From contig OY756142.1 in NCBI GenBank assembly GCA_963576785.1, positions 868,001 through 932,000 on the forward strand: a DNA stretch of 64,000 bases, written 5' to 3'. The position numbers and the translations under genes were made by a program. Below are positions 26,589 through 38,799 of the stretch, one piece after another (within the stretch, counting starts at the first letter, position 1; each line of letters starts with the position of its first letter). The notes beneath the pieces were generated by a model. It saw only the letters and a program-made list of their open reading frames with translations. It had not been told where the DNA came from and made no database searches. This DNA is from Chlorophyllum brunneum. Lineage: Eukaryota > Basidiomycota > Agaricomycetes > Agaricales > Agaricaceae.

Positions 26589-27599
26589 TCAGTGTGCGCG
26601 AGTGCGCCGAGTCCTGCTATGACCATCCTCTCTTTCGTCATCAGAATGTTGTCTCCATTTATGGCTGCGGAGCTCGTAACCCTTGTCGTAAACAGGTGAG
26701 TGACTCCTACTGCGGGTTGTTCGGCCTGGAGGTGTTCTCGACCTTCGATCGGCCTTGCGGTGAGCGAGAGAGCTGAGCAGGTCTTCCACTGCCCTGACAC
26801 CCTCAGATTTGAGCTTCTTGGCTTTCTTTTCCCTTTTTCGTGCCTTTCTTGCCGCATGTTCCTCCGGGGTCTCATTTTTGTGTTTACCCTTAGATTTCTT
26901 CTTCTTGGACCTCTTTGCAGCGCGTTCTTCCTTCCACTTCGCGATGAGATAGTCGCGCATTGGGTCTTCAGGGTCAATATCAGGCCCGGAGTATTCGGAT
27001 GAGTTAGGGTGCTCTTCGCCATCTGGGTAGCACTGATAAGTATAGGACAATAGACGGGTAACGTGAAGTTCATGCATACTGTCGACAATGAATTGGGGCT
27101 TTGCATTCAGGCTCTGTTCCTCGGCGTCGATCCAGTCTCCATCCTCGTTTTGGACCTTAGGTTGTTTGTAGCCCCGAACGTGGTCGACCCGCAGTGTTCG
27201 GTCCAGAACGTTGGCACCATTGAGATTGTCGACGGCAAGGGTGGTTGAACGCTGATCGTCGTACATGAGAAATCCGAAGCCTTTCGTTTTGCCAGTCTCT
27301 TTATCGCGAGGGAGGTTCACGTCCATGACTTCCCCATACCTAAAGTAGCATGGATGAACTATTCCAACTTAAAAAACAAAATAATACGTACTGGGAGAAT
27401 ATTGTAATGACATCTCCTTCCGTTAGGTCAAAATGTAGACCGCCGACGAAGATGTACGCTGAATCCTTGTAGTCATCGTGCCAGGATGCGGTGCCGGTAC
27501 CGAGGTCAAGTTCTGCCTGGTTTATCCTATTAATTTCCCTCACTACACTGGAGAAAAATCAGCCAGAATTGGCCGGAGAAGGGAGGATACGCACTTCAT
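26589..27599 (-). CDS. ist3: U2 snRNP / RES-complex RRM protein Ist3 (Snu17, RBMX2)
   Basis: Splicing factor of the U2 snRNP and the RES complex that acts in pre-mRNA splicing and retention. Exons (minus) 27599-27595 (only 5 nt, ATGAA), 27547-27392 and 27339-26589 give 303 residues. The start MNVVREINRINQAELDLG followed by SWHDDYKDSAYIFVGGLHFDLTEGDV is the signature of the family. RNP2 is YIFVGGL and RNP1 is KGFGFLMY. After RVDHVRGYKQP the protein turns acidic (GPDIDPEDPMRDYL), then very basic, and ends in an RS-like tail. A 54-bp GTCGAC...CAG segment after the QFI residues (27076-27023) keeps the frame and may be a further intron. The start codon lies 79 bp from that of eIF3d on the other strand. 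Confidence 0.92.
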
Positions 27600-27678
27600 T
27601 GGTGGTTCGAAAGAGACGTCGTTTTCCCACGATTGCGACTCAGCAAAATTTTGGATTTATCACCTCTGAACAGCAACT
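27600..27678. promoter_or_regulatory. 79-bp bidirectional promoter region, Ist3 / eIF3d
   Basis: The only sequence between two diverging start codons. Both 5' UTRs must therefore be very short or overlap the opposite gene. No TATA box or CACGTG is present. Confidence 0.6.
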
Positions 27679-29845
27679 ATGCCTTCATTCACACTCCCCC
27701 CTATCCACGACAATCCTGACGGTGGTTGGGGCCCATCCACGTCCAACCTTCCAGATCAGTTCAAATTCAAGGACATCCCCTACGCCCCGTACTCAAAATC
27801 TGACAAACTCGGCCGCTTTGCAGACTGGAACGATCTCTCGGTTGATAACCGACAGACAGCTGTAGGACTCCCACCAGCACAAAGCGCTCGATCTACCGGT
27901 CCTGGTGGGCGTAGAAGGGACGGAAATCAAGCGTTCGGAAGTGGCACCGCAAGCGCTTTCGCCTACTTCCACGTTGAAGATGAATCATCATTTTCTCTTG
28001 TGGACAACAAGGCCACGGCGCCCCGTCGCGGAAGTGGATTCACGCGGGGACGTGGAACAGCCCGTAGTGGAACTTCCTATTCTACAAGAGGAGCTGTCAG
28101 AGGCGCACGGGGAGGTAATATCGCCCGAGGCGGTGCTTATCAACGGGGCGGAGGACGCAGGGGATGGAGAGATTGGGAAAAGGTTCGCCCTTCAAGACGT
28201 CGGTCAAAAATCAAAACTAGTACTGACAGTTTTGCTCTAGAACAATCGCACTCGCGAGTCATCAGTGGTCATCTCACCGCAATGGACCATGCTTGAAGAG
28301 ATTGAGTTTCATAGATTAACCAAATTGCGTTTGGACGTTGATGAGCCTGAGGAATTGTGCGTCGCCCTTTTTTCGTATAGCAGCCGAAATTCCGAATCAG
28401 GCTCTAATTTCGCTCAGGGAGAACTATGGTCGTCTATACGCATATGACAAGTCATACGACCGCGTTACCACAAAAACCGAGAGGCCGCTACAGCCGCTGG
28501 ATCGTATGAAATACAATCCCACTACTTCAGATGATCCTATCATCCAACAAGTGCGCTTATCTTTCAGAGGAATCATAGTCATTGGAATCGGTCTTAATAT
28601 ATTCTCTAGCTCGCTGGCAGGAACGTTGCCACAGTCTATACTACCGACGTGATACTTAGTGCCTTGATGTGCGCACCGAGATCCGTGAATCCTTGGGACA
28701 TTGTTATTATCAGGGAAGGAAACAACCTATTCCTCGATAAGCGCGATGGTGGGCCGTTCGACACCATTACCGTGAACGAGAATGCAGCCGATCCACCTCA
28801 AGACCCTACTCCTCCGAACCCCAACAATCCCACCGAAAAGGTAACCCCCGAGCCCCCGTCTATCAATTCCGCCACTTCCCTTTCATTGGAGGCTACATAC
28901 ATCAACCAAAACTTCGGGTTCCAGACAGTCACCGAAAACGCACCACCACCAACAGTTGACTTCGTGCACCCGAATCCATTCTACGGTCCGGACGAGACCG
29001 AACCTCTCGCTTCTTGTGGCTACCGCTATAGACTCTTTGACCTTGGTATTACGGAAGATGAGGACTTGAAAATCTGCGTGAGGACAGAGGTAGATGCCTA
29101 TTCTCCTGGTCAAGGAAATCCCCGCGACGGCCAAGGCTTGGTGACCATCCGCGCCTTGAATGAGTTCGATCCCAGAGCGCAGGGAGCTGGAGGTGCACCC
29201 GACTGGCGTTCCAAACTGGATTCCCAGCGCGGAGCAGTTGTTGCTACGGAAATGAAGAACAACAGCTGCAAGCTGGCCAAATGGACTGTACAGAGTGTGC
29301 TCGCCGGTGCAGACCTCATGAAGATCGGGTATGTTTTCCCACTCCCAGCAGTTTATTCCCGTCTACTTTCTTCCATATCGCATACCCCCTTGATTCATGA
29401 CACGCCCCTGTGTTTCAACATTCAACTTCTGTGATCCCCTCGGAATCAATCTCTGCGATCTCCCGATAACACATACTGACGTATATGCCTGAACAGGTAC
29501 ATTTCGCGAGCCAACCCCCGTGATAACACGCGCCACGTTATTTTGAGCACCACGTCAATTCGGCCGACTGACTTTGCGGCTCAACTCAATGTGTCCTTGG
29601 CGAATGGGTGGGGCATCGTACGCACTGTTACCGATCTATGCATGAAGCTACCTGAGGGCAAATACGTTCTCGTGAAGGACCCTAATAAGGTTCGAATACT
29701 GCCACTTCCTTGGAGGATTGCCCTGACTATACGATTACAGCCTGTCATACGTTTGTACTCTGTGCCCCCTGAAGCTTTCACCAATGAAAACGACTCTGAT
29801 GGAGCCGAGGAAGAGGAAGAGGAGGAGCAAGATTCAGCTGCTTAA
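27679..29845 (+). CDS. moe1: Translation initiation factor eIF3 subunit D
   Basis: Cap-binding subunit of eIF3, cytosolic. Exons 27679-28182, 28241-28356, 28418-28550, 28610-29328, 29497-29689 and 29741-29845 give 589 residues. The N-terminus has the typical IPYAPYSKSDKLGRFADWND block, followed by an RG-rich stretch (TRGRGTARSG, RGARGGN, RGGGRRGWRDWEK) that fits the RNA-binding segment of the family. Next come SSVVISPQWTMLEEIEF, NVATVYTTDVILSALMCAPRSVNPWDIV, CGYRYRLFDLG and [28 protein letters not shown]. The tail is acidic (EEEEEEEQD). The fourth intron (29329-29496, 168 bp) is about three times longer than the others. The stop codon is 62 bp from that of Dsc2 on the opposite strand. Confidence 0.95.
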
Positions 29846-29907
29846 AATAGTCGTCATTAGAATCCTTGCATCGGTCCATTGTTGTGGCTCGGGATGCATC
29901 ATCAAAT

Positions 29908-31272
29908 TTAGCTACGAGCTGACAACAACGTTTCCACTGCGCCTTCGATGTTTCGACTGGACAGAAATAATGAGTCAAACGTATGCACAGGTCAAGAAGT
30001 CAGAAGTAATGTCTCACCTTCCTTGTAACGCACCGACCACGACTTCTCGCTCAACAGTGGGAAACATACTCGTGAGATGGCTTATTTCTGATTCTGTGGG
30101 AATTCGGATCCCTGAGTTGGCCCGATCCGTCCTTCCCGTCAACTCATCCACCCACTCCCTCATCACCGAGCTCCTGGTGCTAGTGCTACCATCTCCCACG
30201 TCCACATTGTTATCGGTATTCCGGGATCTGGCGATATTCCCTTGTGCCATCCTTCTGGAAGTGGTGACAACTCCGTCGTTTCCAAGTCCAGTCAGCCCTG
30301 CCAGCTGTGTGTTGGCTGAACGTGAGTCCTCTGGGAATGCTCGTGTCGAACGGCGGGGACCGCGAAGCGAGCCGACGAGCGGAAGAAGAAAGCGTCTTGA
30401 AAATGCGGCGACAGACAGAGAGAGACGGTATGTGTTGAAATTGGCAATATCGGAGCGGTAGAGCTGACCTGTGATGATGCCAACAATTGCCACTACGAGA
30501 GATCCCGGCAGGCGGCTGATGGCGAGCTAGAATATGGATCTTAGTAGATCAGGTGCTGTTATGGATAGATGATACACACTTGGAAAGCCAGAAAGTAATT
30601 GAGACCCTTGTTGTTAAATTGGACACCAAACAACCGGAATTGGTATACAGAAGGGACCAATCTTGAGTATTGGTAAAGGATGCTGTGGATAAGCACCGAG
30701 GCACCCGTCGAGATGTAGTTGAGCCCCAGCGGATTCAAGAAAAGTAAGGCGAGGAATTCTAGTAATGTGGAAAGAAGAACGGATACGACCAAAAAGGACT
30801 GATTTGGAGATCAGTACACATAAGAGTCTAACCAAGCGAATGGATACTCGCGGCAAATTTCGAGCTCCCAAACCGCCGTTCGATGTGAATTCCGGCGTTA
30901 TATAACAAGATCTCCGCAAGGAATAGGTCACTAGAATTTTGGAAGGCAAGGAATTGCGTCGCAAGCCGCCAATACTATCGTGCCATGCTGTCAGGCTTAA
31001 GGAATGGTGATGGCATAGCGAGCGGAATCGCTCACTTGGTGGTGTCGGGAAATATGTGGCACCAACTAGATAGATGAGACAACGTCCGTTATTCGAGTAT
31101 AGGTGGGCATACTTGGAGATGAAAGTAGTGTTTCACATCGAATAATCCTACAAAGAAAGACGAAAGGGCTGAGCCCATCATCATCGCTACAGAGTATTAT
31201 TGTATGAGCAAGTGGAATGACAAGTAGTGTTGGCAGCGGACCTTTCGTGACTGGTGCATGTTCAAATGACAT
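29908..31272 (-). CDS. dsc2: Dsc E3 ligase subunit 2 (rhomboid-like pseudoprotease with CUE/UBA domain)
   Basis: Membrane subunit of the Golgi/endosomal Dsc ubiquitin ligase, which in fission yeast is needed for SREBP cleavage. Relative of UBAC2. Exons (minus) 31272-31242, 31147-31113, 31065-31036, 30974-30852, 30798-30580, 30526-30018 and 29956-29908 give 331 residues. The N-terminus has MSFEHAPVTKGLFDVKHYF and VPHISRHHQYWRLATQFLAFQNSSDLF in pieces, the conserved UBAC2/Dsc2 start. Several membrane segments follow (SFLVVSVLLSTLLEFLALLFL, LAISRLPGSLVVAIVGIITG). The rhomboid GxSG position reads GASV and no catalytic His is seen, so it should be inactive as a protease. The C-terminal 45 residues form a CUE-type domain (SHLTSMFPTVEREVVVGAL). 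Intron 4 has a GC donor. Confidence 0.93.
30799..30851 (-). other. GC-AG intron in Dsc2
   Basis: 53-bp intron with donor GCGAGT after SSKFA and acceptor AATCAG, phase 0, giving KFA-SFLVVSV. The GT sites nearby are in phase 1 and lead into the wrong frame. Confidence 0.6.
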
Positions 31273-31377
31273 TTTTGATCCTGCCTGGAGACTTGTATTA
31301 CCTTTGAACCGCGCACTCTGGTGCAATTATTTTGACAATGGTTGTTGGTGTCGGTGTGCGACTCGACCTGTATGAGG

Positions 31378-31405
31378 TCACGTGATGTGACGTGTAAAAC
31401 ACGTG
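31378..31405. promoter_or_regulatory. Paired CACGTG E-boxes upstream of Dsc2
   Basis: CACGTG at 31379-31384 (inside the 8-bp palindrome TCACGTGA) and again at 31400-31405, 106 and 127 bp upstream of the Dsc2 start. The spacing between centres is 21 bp, about two helical turns. bHLH binding, possibly by an SREBP-type factor, is a hypothesis. Confidence 0.45.
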
Positions 31406-34400
31406 CTTTGAGTGATTGTATGGGCGCGCCCCTTGGAAGTAGCAGCCCTGGACAAAATATTCCTGGTATCTACCTCTCTTCGCCGCGATACACCCCAATT
31501 TTTCCCCAAGAACCACACCCCTTAGCCTCTGCTGATCACCCTGTGCTATTACAAGACAGCCGAAACCTTTGGTCATCAGGACATCCCGGCTTTTCCTATA
31601 AAGATAGGCTTACTTGGAGTATGAACTCTCCCCCACATGTGCATCCCTGGCTTGCTTGGGCCACCTAGGCTGTAATCATCGCTGGGACAGAAGTATTCCA
31701 TCCGCTCGGTGGTACCTTAACAAAGTATTGCTACTGCTCACCTTCGTCCTTCACATGCCCACTGTCTCTGGCCACGCGCTACTGAAGAATGCTGCTGGCC
31801 CATGCACCGCTTTTGATGGGTCCCAATCATTAGCCATTCCTCACCACAATATTCCCGGATACACCTATCCCTATGTGGCGTGTGGAGCACCTTAACACCT
31901 AAACCTGTCGTGTTCACCATTGCGGTAGACGTTTCATTCGTTTCTATTGCCCTCGACAGGGTGGGCGCTACGAATTGGCATAACAACACATCTATGCCTA
32001 TACGCAAAATCAGAACATATCAGAATGTTCGCGAATAGAGGCTGGACGAGCCATGTCGCCCAACTCAGGCTTTGCCAAACAACCCACTCATCTAACTCAA
32101 CTTTAAGCTTTCAGCTTCGGTGCTTAGTGACAGTGGGCTATATGTGTCACTTTCCACACAGCGGGAAATTAGCGAGTGCGAGTACGGACGTGACTACACT
32201 CCTGCGCTCTGTCGTCGACACCAAGTGGCTAGTCGCTTTAACACACAACTCTAGAGGCTTAGGCTACCCTAATTGGTATTGCTAGGGGTCCAGTGCGATC
32301 TTTCCCGCATCAAATCCAAAGCCGATCATACACTGCAACCACCTCAAATCCGTGTCGCGTGTTGACACACCACCCTGATCGAAACACACTTCGTTCATTC
32401 AATCTCCCCATCAACGAATTATGAAGTGGCGGATATATCAAGCGGTAGTATATATCCGATCCACGCAACCTCATTTGCTGACGATCCGCTAATAATACAG
32501 TCGTCCCTGGAAAGTGTATGGAACATAACCGAAACAAAAAGCGGGACGAGTCTCGCATGCGTCTATCAAAATGGGTTTAAATAACCTCGTGCCATGGTGC
32601 GCTTGAAGGTTGAAGGTTGTGGAGGCTCAAAGTTCATACGCGGGACATGGCGACTGGTTTCAAGGAGCACCTTCACTGACATTGAATGGGAAATTCAATT
32701 AACCACTGACGCGCCATGTCAGTACATTCATTTTTCCGCTATATCCTGCTCCCGCTCAATGACTGTGTATCCCTATCTCTCTAAAGGCCCACGGAGTTGT
32801 CTTCGGCAGGACCATAAGACCTATGTCACCCGAACGGCGTTAAGGTGCCAGAACATTAACTACGGGCATGTAAGTCATCGCCCAGCAACTGGAGGTTCCG
32901 CTGGAGCTATGTACGATTCATCGTACGGTGGCGGAAATCGAACCTAGGAACCAACGATGAATATAACACAAGCATAGTCCAGACGGAGCAAGAGAAGCGA
33001 CGAACAAGCCCAATTGGTCGAAGTCTTACTGAAATAGTCCTGTATACTGGCCGGCTGTCGTAGCGTTGATGGTGGCTAAAATAATTCTGAAACACAAAGC
33101 TTGCGAAGCTAACAGTGTCATCTGGGTGAGTAGGTTTACAGATACTTGTCAGACGCTCGCTGTGTGCTTCCGTGCTTCCCTAGATACATATCGCAATTCC
33201 ACATAGGATAGGTACCAGTGGCACCTTTTCACTCTCGTACAATCGCCGATGTCATAGGAATTGAGCTAATAACAGTTGTCACGGGATTATTAGAGGCTGG
33301 AATCTAAAAGGCGCGTCGGCGAGCTTGTCGGAAACTTGCGCAGCCGCCGTTTTGGTCGATGACGCTGTTCCCAAGACATCTATCTCTCATAAACCACCAT
33401 GTGGTGATCTATTGGTTAATTATAATGAGAGCCCTCGTCTTCTAGTTCTCGCATCTTTGTGCACTGATGGTTCAGATCTAGAGGCATTCTCCCGTGTGGC
33501 AATTCCACGGCATCAATGGTCATACATGCTTCTCTGCACTGGTAGCCCCTTGCTTTGGCCCAAACGTCTCTTCTAATTGATGATGGAATGTCATATTTTA
33601 TCTCTCATCGCATCTTCTTCCTTACATCCGCCTATCGCATCCCACGATTGAGACAGGTGATCTATATATCACTGGTGGCTATTTCCTGTTACCACATCTC
33701 GTCTTTGGAGGTAAATAACGAGGTATCCTCCGTTCTGAGTGGTACCCTGATTCTCGGAGCCAAGCCGCAAGTCTAGCACAGATATTCAGAGTTAGCATAC
33801 TACACAGGTGTAATTACACTGGCAAGAATGCTAGCAAAGCGGATCTCCGTATTAAGACCCTCCTCTTGAACGAGTGAGAAACACCAGAACGTTCCCACGT
33901 AGCTCAGTAAGTAGCTACTACCGCGATCCACAAATAAAGCAGCAGCTATAATGCAATCTCCCTGTTTCAGGTCTGTCGAAGGAGTTCGTTACAAGCTTGA
34001 ACGAATACCCATCATTGTGTAAAACGGTCGGCGAGGTGGTGGGTTCCCGCTCTGACGTTTCCGCGGGCCACCGCCAATATCGGTACCTGTGCATGGCGCA
34101 GTCGAAGGTTCAGCGTGGTTATCGGGTATGCCGTTCAGCAATGTAGGCCTCTATTCCCATCCCACACCCTCTTTCTACATTTTTTTGGGTCATAGGACCC
34201 CCGGAGTGGAAGCAATCGTCCCAATTCGTCCCCGGCCATGACTACAGCTTAATGAAAGGTTAGTAGCCCCACTGGGGGCTTCCTTTCGGGCATCACGTTC
34301 GGAGTCCAAGGAGGTGGACATATATGCAAGCTGTGTGGGCTTGTTTACTGGATCTACCGTTTCACGTATGGCAAGTAGAAACTTCTAATACCCACGATTG

Positions 34401-37400
34401 CCCAGACTTGAGAAAGTTTGATCAATACCCAGAGCCGTATGAAAGGAAATAGACAGAATGACATGTGATCATCATGATCAGTGTTGGTGAGGACTCGATG
34501 GTGCGTATACTACGCGACATCTTCTCGAGAAACGTTCCGGTGGATAGTCTGCATACCGAGTGTTCTCGACGCTCTGTACACCCCAGTCCCTCCGAGATGC
34601 ACGAACCGGTTATTTTCGCACTAGTGTAGCTCAGGAGGATGCGAAGTCCGTTGACCAAGAACCCTCATGGTAAGATAAAAACATCTTGCCAATGCTGTAA
34701 ATTACTGGTCCGATATCCAAGAACGTTGGTGAGATCCGTACTAGTTCGTATGTGCTGTGGGGCCGTAGTAGGACTAGAAGACAGAAAATACTATTTTAGG
34801 GGCACAAACACAAGAGCTGAGCAGGACGAAACAGCTATTCTAAGGCACTGTGAGTCTTTAATTCCTTGGCTGGCCACTCCCAGTTTGTGGGCCGGGGTGA
34901 CTGGCTATGGAGCTAATACAATAATAAGAGCTTGAATGACTTGCGGCCAGGACAACGTTGCAGCATGGAAGCTCCACGAGCTGCCATTCGCTTCGAGAAG
35001 TCTGGAATGACTCCATAAAATTCTCAGAACAATACAACCATCGCGCTCGGGCGTTTGACAGGGTCTCAGCATGTCACTACAGTCGAAGACGCAACGGAAG
35101 CGTAGGACGGCCGCCCAGTGGCAGCGCTCAGACTGCGTACCAATGTTATTTTAGGCTTCTTGACATAGGGAGCCGAGATTGAGAAAACCCCAGCCGTGCT
35201 GGCTCTCCATCTGTACTAGTTTGAGCCCGATATTGTCTTATTGCCTATTTCCGAGCAGAAAACGTCAGATCATTTTGACATACCAAGGTACATGCCCGGC
35301 GCCCAGCTGGGGACGCCACAAATAGTATATTAAATGAACCAGAGTTGGCTCAGGTTCATACTCAGGTTCCGCAATGTCAAGGCCATTCCAACCTCGGGCT
35401 TTCTGCGATGGGGGTGGGTGTCCGCTCGTGTAATCGTAGGGTGCTGTAACCCATATACAAAGTTTGAGGTGTCAATCAGCCATGTGCTAGCAGATCGCAA
35501 AAGGCATAAAGGTTGGTAATCGTCAATCGATGTTTATCGCAATAGCCCCAGCAGCCCTGACAATCGTCTGGCGTGTGCCTAGGGATAGCTGTATTGGTCC
35601 ATAGGGTGGTCCATAAGGTGGCAATGCACCTTGCGGCGCACCGAAAACATAGAGTAAAAATGCGCTCATTGGAGATCCTTACAATTTTACAGAAGTTCAC
35701 ACGTCAGCTACGTTTCGGGAGCTGAGCGGTATTTATGGGCAAAGTTTCTTTCTTTAATTCGTTTGCGCGCTGGGCCCTGAGTATTGAGCCCTGACCTCTG
35801 CTCACACTCAGAGACACCACCAGCCTCGAGAGTTCCCAGTTTGCCGAAGAGGTACAGAAAAAAGGGTTCATATGCGAGCGCGGACGCGTGAGGCGTGAGG
35901 TTGGGGGTCCAGCTGTTTAGCTGACATTGCTCTATAAGGTTCGGACCTGGCCAATCTCTGTATACCGGCGACCTTTTTTGCCAAGGGAGGGGACGACATG
36001 ACCTAGTAATTCCCGAGAAAAATCCTATAGCCCCGAGGGACAGGGGGGGTTCTGTCATGGGATTTTTTGCGGCATTACACGGGTACATACATTACATGGA
36101 ATAGCCGCCACCCTTACTACAAGGGTATGGAGGAGAAACAAAAAAATTCCTGGGAGCATATAACCGCCCGCCGTGGTCTAAGAAAAGGTTGACAGAGGAT
36201 TTCTGGCATAAGAATGGGCTTATTTTGAGCAGCTGTGGGTACAGGTGTGGATTGTCTTGTTCCATAACACACTATGCCGAACGTTTGGCTTTACCGAGTA
36301 CCTTCCACGAGCTATCCGAATCTCCCGCGCCCCGGCTTCCATAATAATCCGTGGGCCACCAGGGGCCACCCAGCATGCCCACATGTCATCCACTTCTTTG
36401 TCGACCTTCTTTCGCTCCCACGCACCTCGTTACCTGCAAAGAGAAGCGAGTGTAGCGGGTTGGAAGGCCTGAGTTGTAAAATAAATTTACGTCTCGATGG
36501 AAATGTGGAATGCAGAGCCCCTTCGTGTGTTTGAATGCAGGCGACACGTTAGAGCTCAAGCGTTTAAGTTTGGACGGGGTACATAGGGAAGCCCTAACAA
36601 ACAACAAGTGTGTTCAGGCACGCGTTGAGTATTGACACTTGCGCTTGTTCTCTGGCATCTCCTGTTCAACTCCACTTTTCAGTGAAATCGAGCTCCAGGC
36701 TCTTACGTGCTCCGTTCGCCTAAGCTTTCGTAGCACATGGTACGGGGGATAAGAAAAAAATTGCAACATAATATATCCTACAGCCTTGCTCCAATGTTCT
36801 CTTCAAGTATTTTAGGGTTTGTAATACATGTGAGGCCGTCCCACATATCTATTCCGTGGATCCCAATTTGCATGCAATTTCAGACTGTTGAGGTTTTTAG
36901 GGGGTGGGGAAAAACGTTTGACGTTGTATAGCAAGCCCAAAGATCCGCAAGCAGTCAGGCTGGGTCGTGTCGGGAGTCACGCGCCAGTTCTTGGTTGGTC
37001 TTCTTGATCGAGATTGAGTGCTCCTTATGGTATACGGGAGAATTGTTTCTATCCAGTGACGTGCGAGGATTTCCTTTCTGGTAAAGATAAAACACAAAGA
37101 AGAAAAAGAAGAACGCACGTAAACGGCTGAAGAATCCAGGACCCAGACCTAGGCGGGGCGGGACGTATACTTATCGTACAGCGTTACGAGTTGGATGGTG
37201 ACGAATTGTATTACTGGACACGTAGGGTATCCTGCTTCTGTGAGATGCACCCGGACTTGAGTCCAGGGAAGAGTGAAAATAGAACGATATGCAAGATGTC
37301 CATGGATAATCCTTACTTGTTCTCTGAGATATTTCTACACCTATGGGGCTATAGTATACCCTTGATGTCTGGTCTGGGGTTACATGGTTCTCGGGAGCGG

Positions 37401-38799
37401 GTGCATCCCTGATGGGTCAGCTATATTGGCCGCGACATAACTGGAGGGGGAAGGAGATCTCTTCCATTTACGTGATATCGCCACCACATTCAATTGAGGT
37501 GCGTCCTCAGTTCGGCTCAAATGGCTTCTTCTGCGATAGAGAGCTGTAAACTCAGAGAAGGTCTGTAGCCGGCGAAGGGGTATATTCATGTAAGCATTCC
37601 GTAGCTCAGAGTGGATGCTGGAGAATTATTGGCATTGGCATTGTGTGTGTGGGGAAGGGATTGTCAACAGTGGTACTGTTGCGGTTGCGAGGTGACTCGG
37701 GGGGATGGGGTTGAGTGAGATGACACAAGTTGCGAGTGGCATCGCTCGGACATCGGACTGCAACAGTCATTGGCGGTCGTGGTTGATTGGCACCCAACCG
37801 AGAATCCCTTGGATCCCCTTGCTAATAGCAGTCCAGTAAAACCTTCGTTGGTTGTTGTGCGCCTTTAATAGCTATGTATTGCAAGCGGAGAGTGGCCGGA
37901 CCCGGATGTTTCAATGAAGCACCGTTCCGTACATACGCTCGGGAGCAGGAGGGGATAAGAGGGAGTCTCGGGCTGGGCGAGTCATAGGCATGGCTTATAG
38001 GCACACAAGCATCCGCGAAAGATATCAGAGGTAGGGAGTGCTTCTTTTCGGTGCCTTTGGATGGTTTCGAAAGAGAATCGAATAAATTCGCTTCGGCGCA
38101 TGGTGCTGGAGGCACTGTGTGGACGTAGGTTGATAGGCTTTACTGACACTGACAAGCTCGGGCACGCTATATCCATATGACAAATTGGCTTATGGAGCTT
38201 GACATGTTGTATGTATGGAGGTGACGAGGTGTGGGTCATTCGAACGATGGGAGTACTGCTTGTTTGAAGGGTCTGAGGCCAGGTGCCAAGGTCGGCATGA
38301 GCATAGACATGGACATGGACATGTCATACACCTCCCATGTCGTTGTATCTGGAAATGGAAGAATAGGACAGAAATACCCACGTGTAATGTTTCTGTGTGG
38401 TATTCGTTCAGGTGGCGAATGCCAATAGATTTGGCAGGGAGTGGGTAAATTACCATCACAGTGGAACATTGGAACAATGTAGACAAGTTTTCCGGTTACC
38501 AGATTACTTGTATGTCGGGTGCCTACAGAGGAGAGTATTTCCGCGGTCTGACAGTTGCAAATAGATGTCCAAAGACTGAGCTCTGTTTCAAACATGACAC
38601 TGGGGCAGACAGTAGAAGCATGTATGGGTGTACAGTCCTTGGATACAGAGTGCAGGGTGGGCAACAGAGCACATGAACGAGTAATTAATCGGGCCCAAGA
38701 GAACGACCTGGTCACACCGACGACTCAAGGTGACGGAAGAATTGACGGAAAGGAGGCTAGTATATTGAGGCGGTGCGGCTGGGACCCGCGATATGTGAA
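31406..38799. other. Gene desert left of the GATA factor
   Basis: About 7.4 kb in which neither strand shows a coherent exon chain. All ORFs are short, unrelated in composition to the real genes here, and contain no domain I recognise. No tRNA, no transposon motif and no long repeat was seen. A small ACATGG tandem lies near 38307-38324 and one CACGTG at 38379-38384. It could be a long regulatory region for the GATA gene, a noncoding transcript, or decayed sequence. Confidence 0.5.
38307..38324 (+). repeat. Short ACATGG tandem repeat
   Basis: Three copies of the hexamer ACATGG in a row, flanked by imperfect copies. Low-complexity DNA in a gene-free stretch. Confidence 0.6.

Noticed and set aside
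28241..28652. Separate small genes inside the eIF3d region
   Set aside because: These frames are exons 2-3 of eIF3d read through their introns.
31614..31895. Plus-strand ORF with a hydrophobic stretch, possible secreted peptide
   Set aside because: No signal cleavage pattern, no homologous feeling and no splice partners; likely chance.
32928..32950. GGTTCGATTTCC-like sequence on the minus strand, possible tRNA T-loop
   Set aside because: The upstream 70 bases cannot fold into D and anticodon arms.
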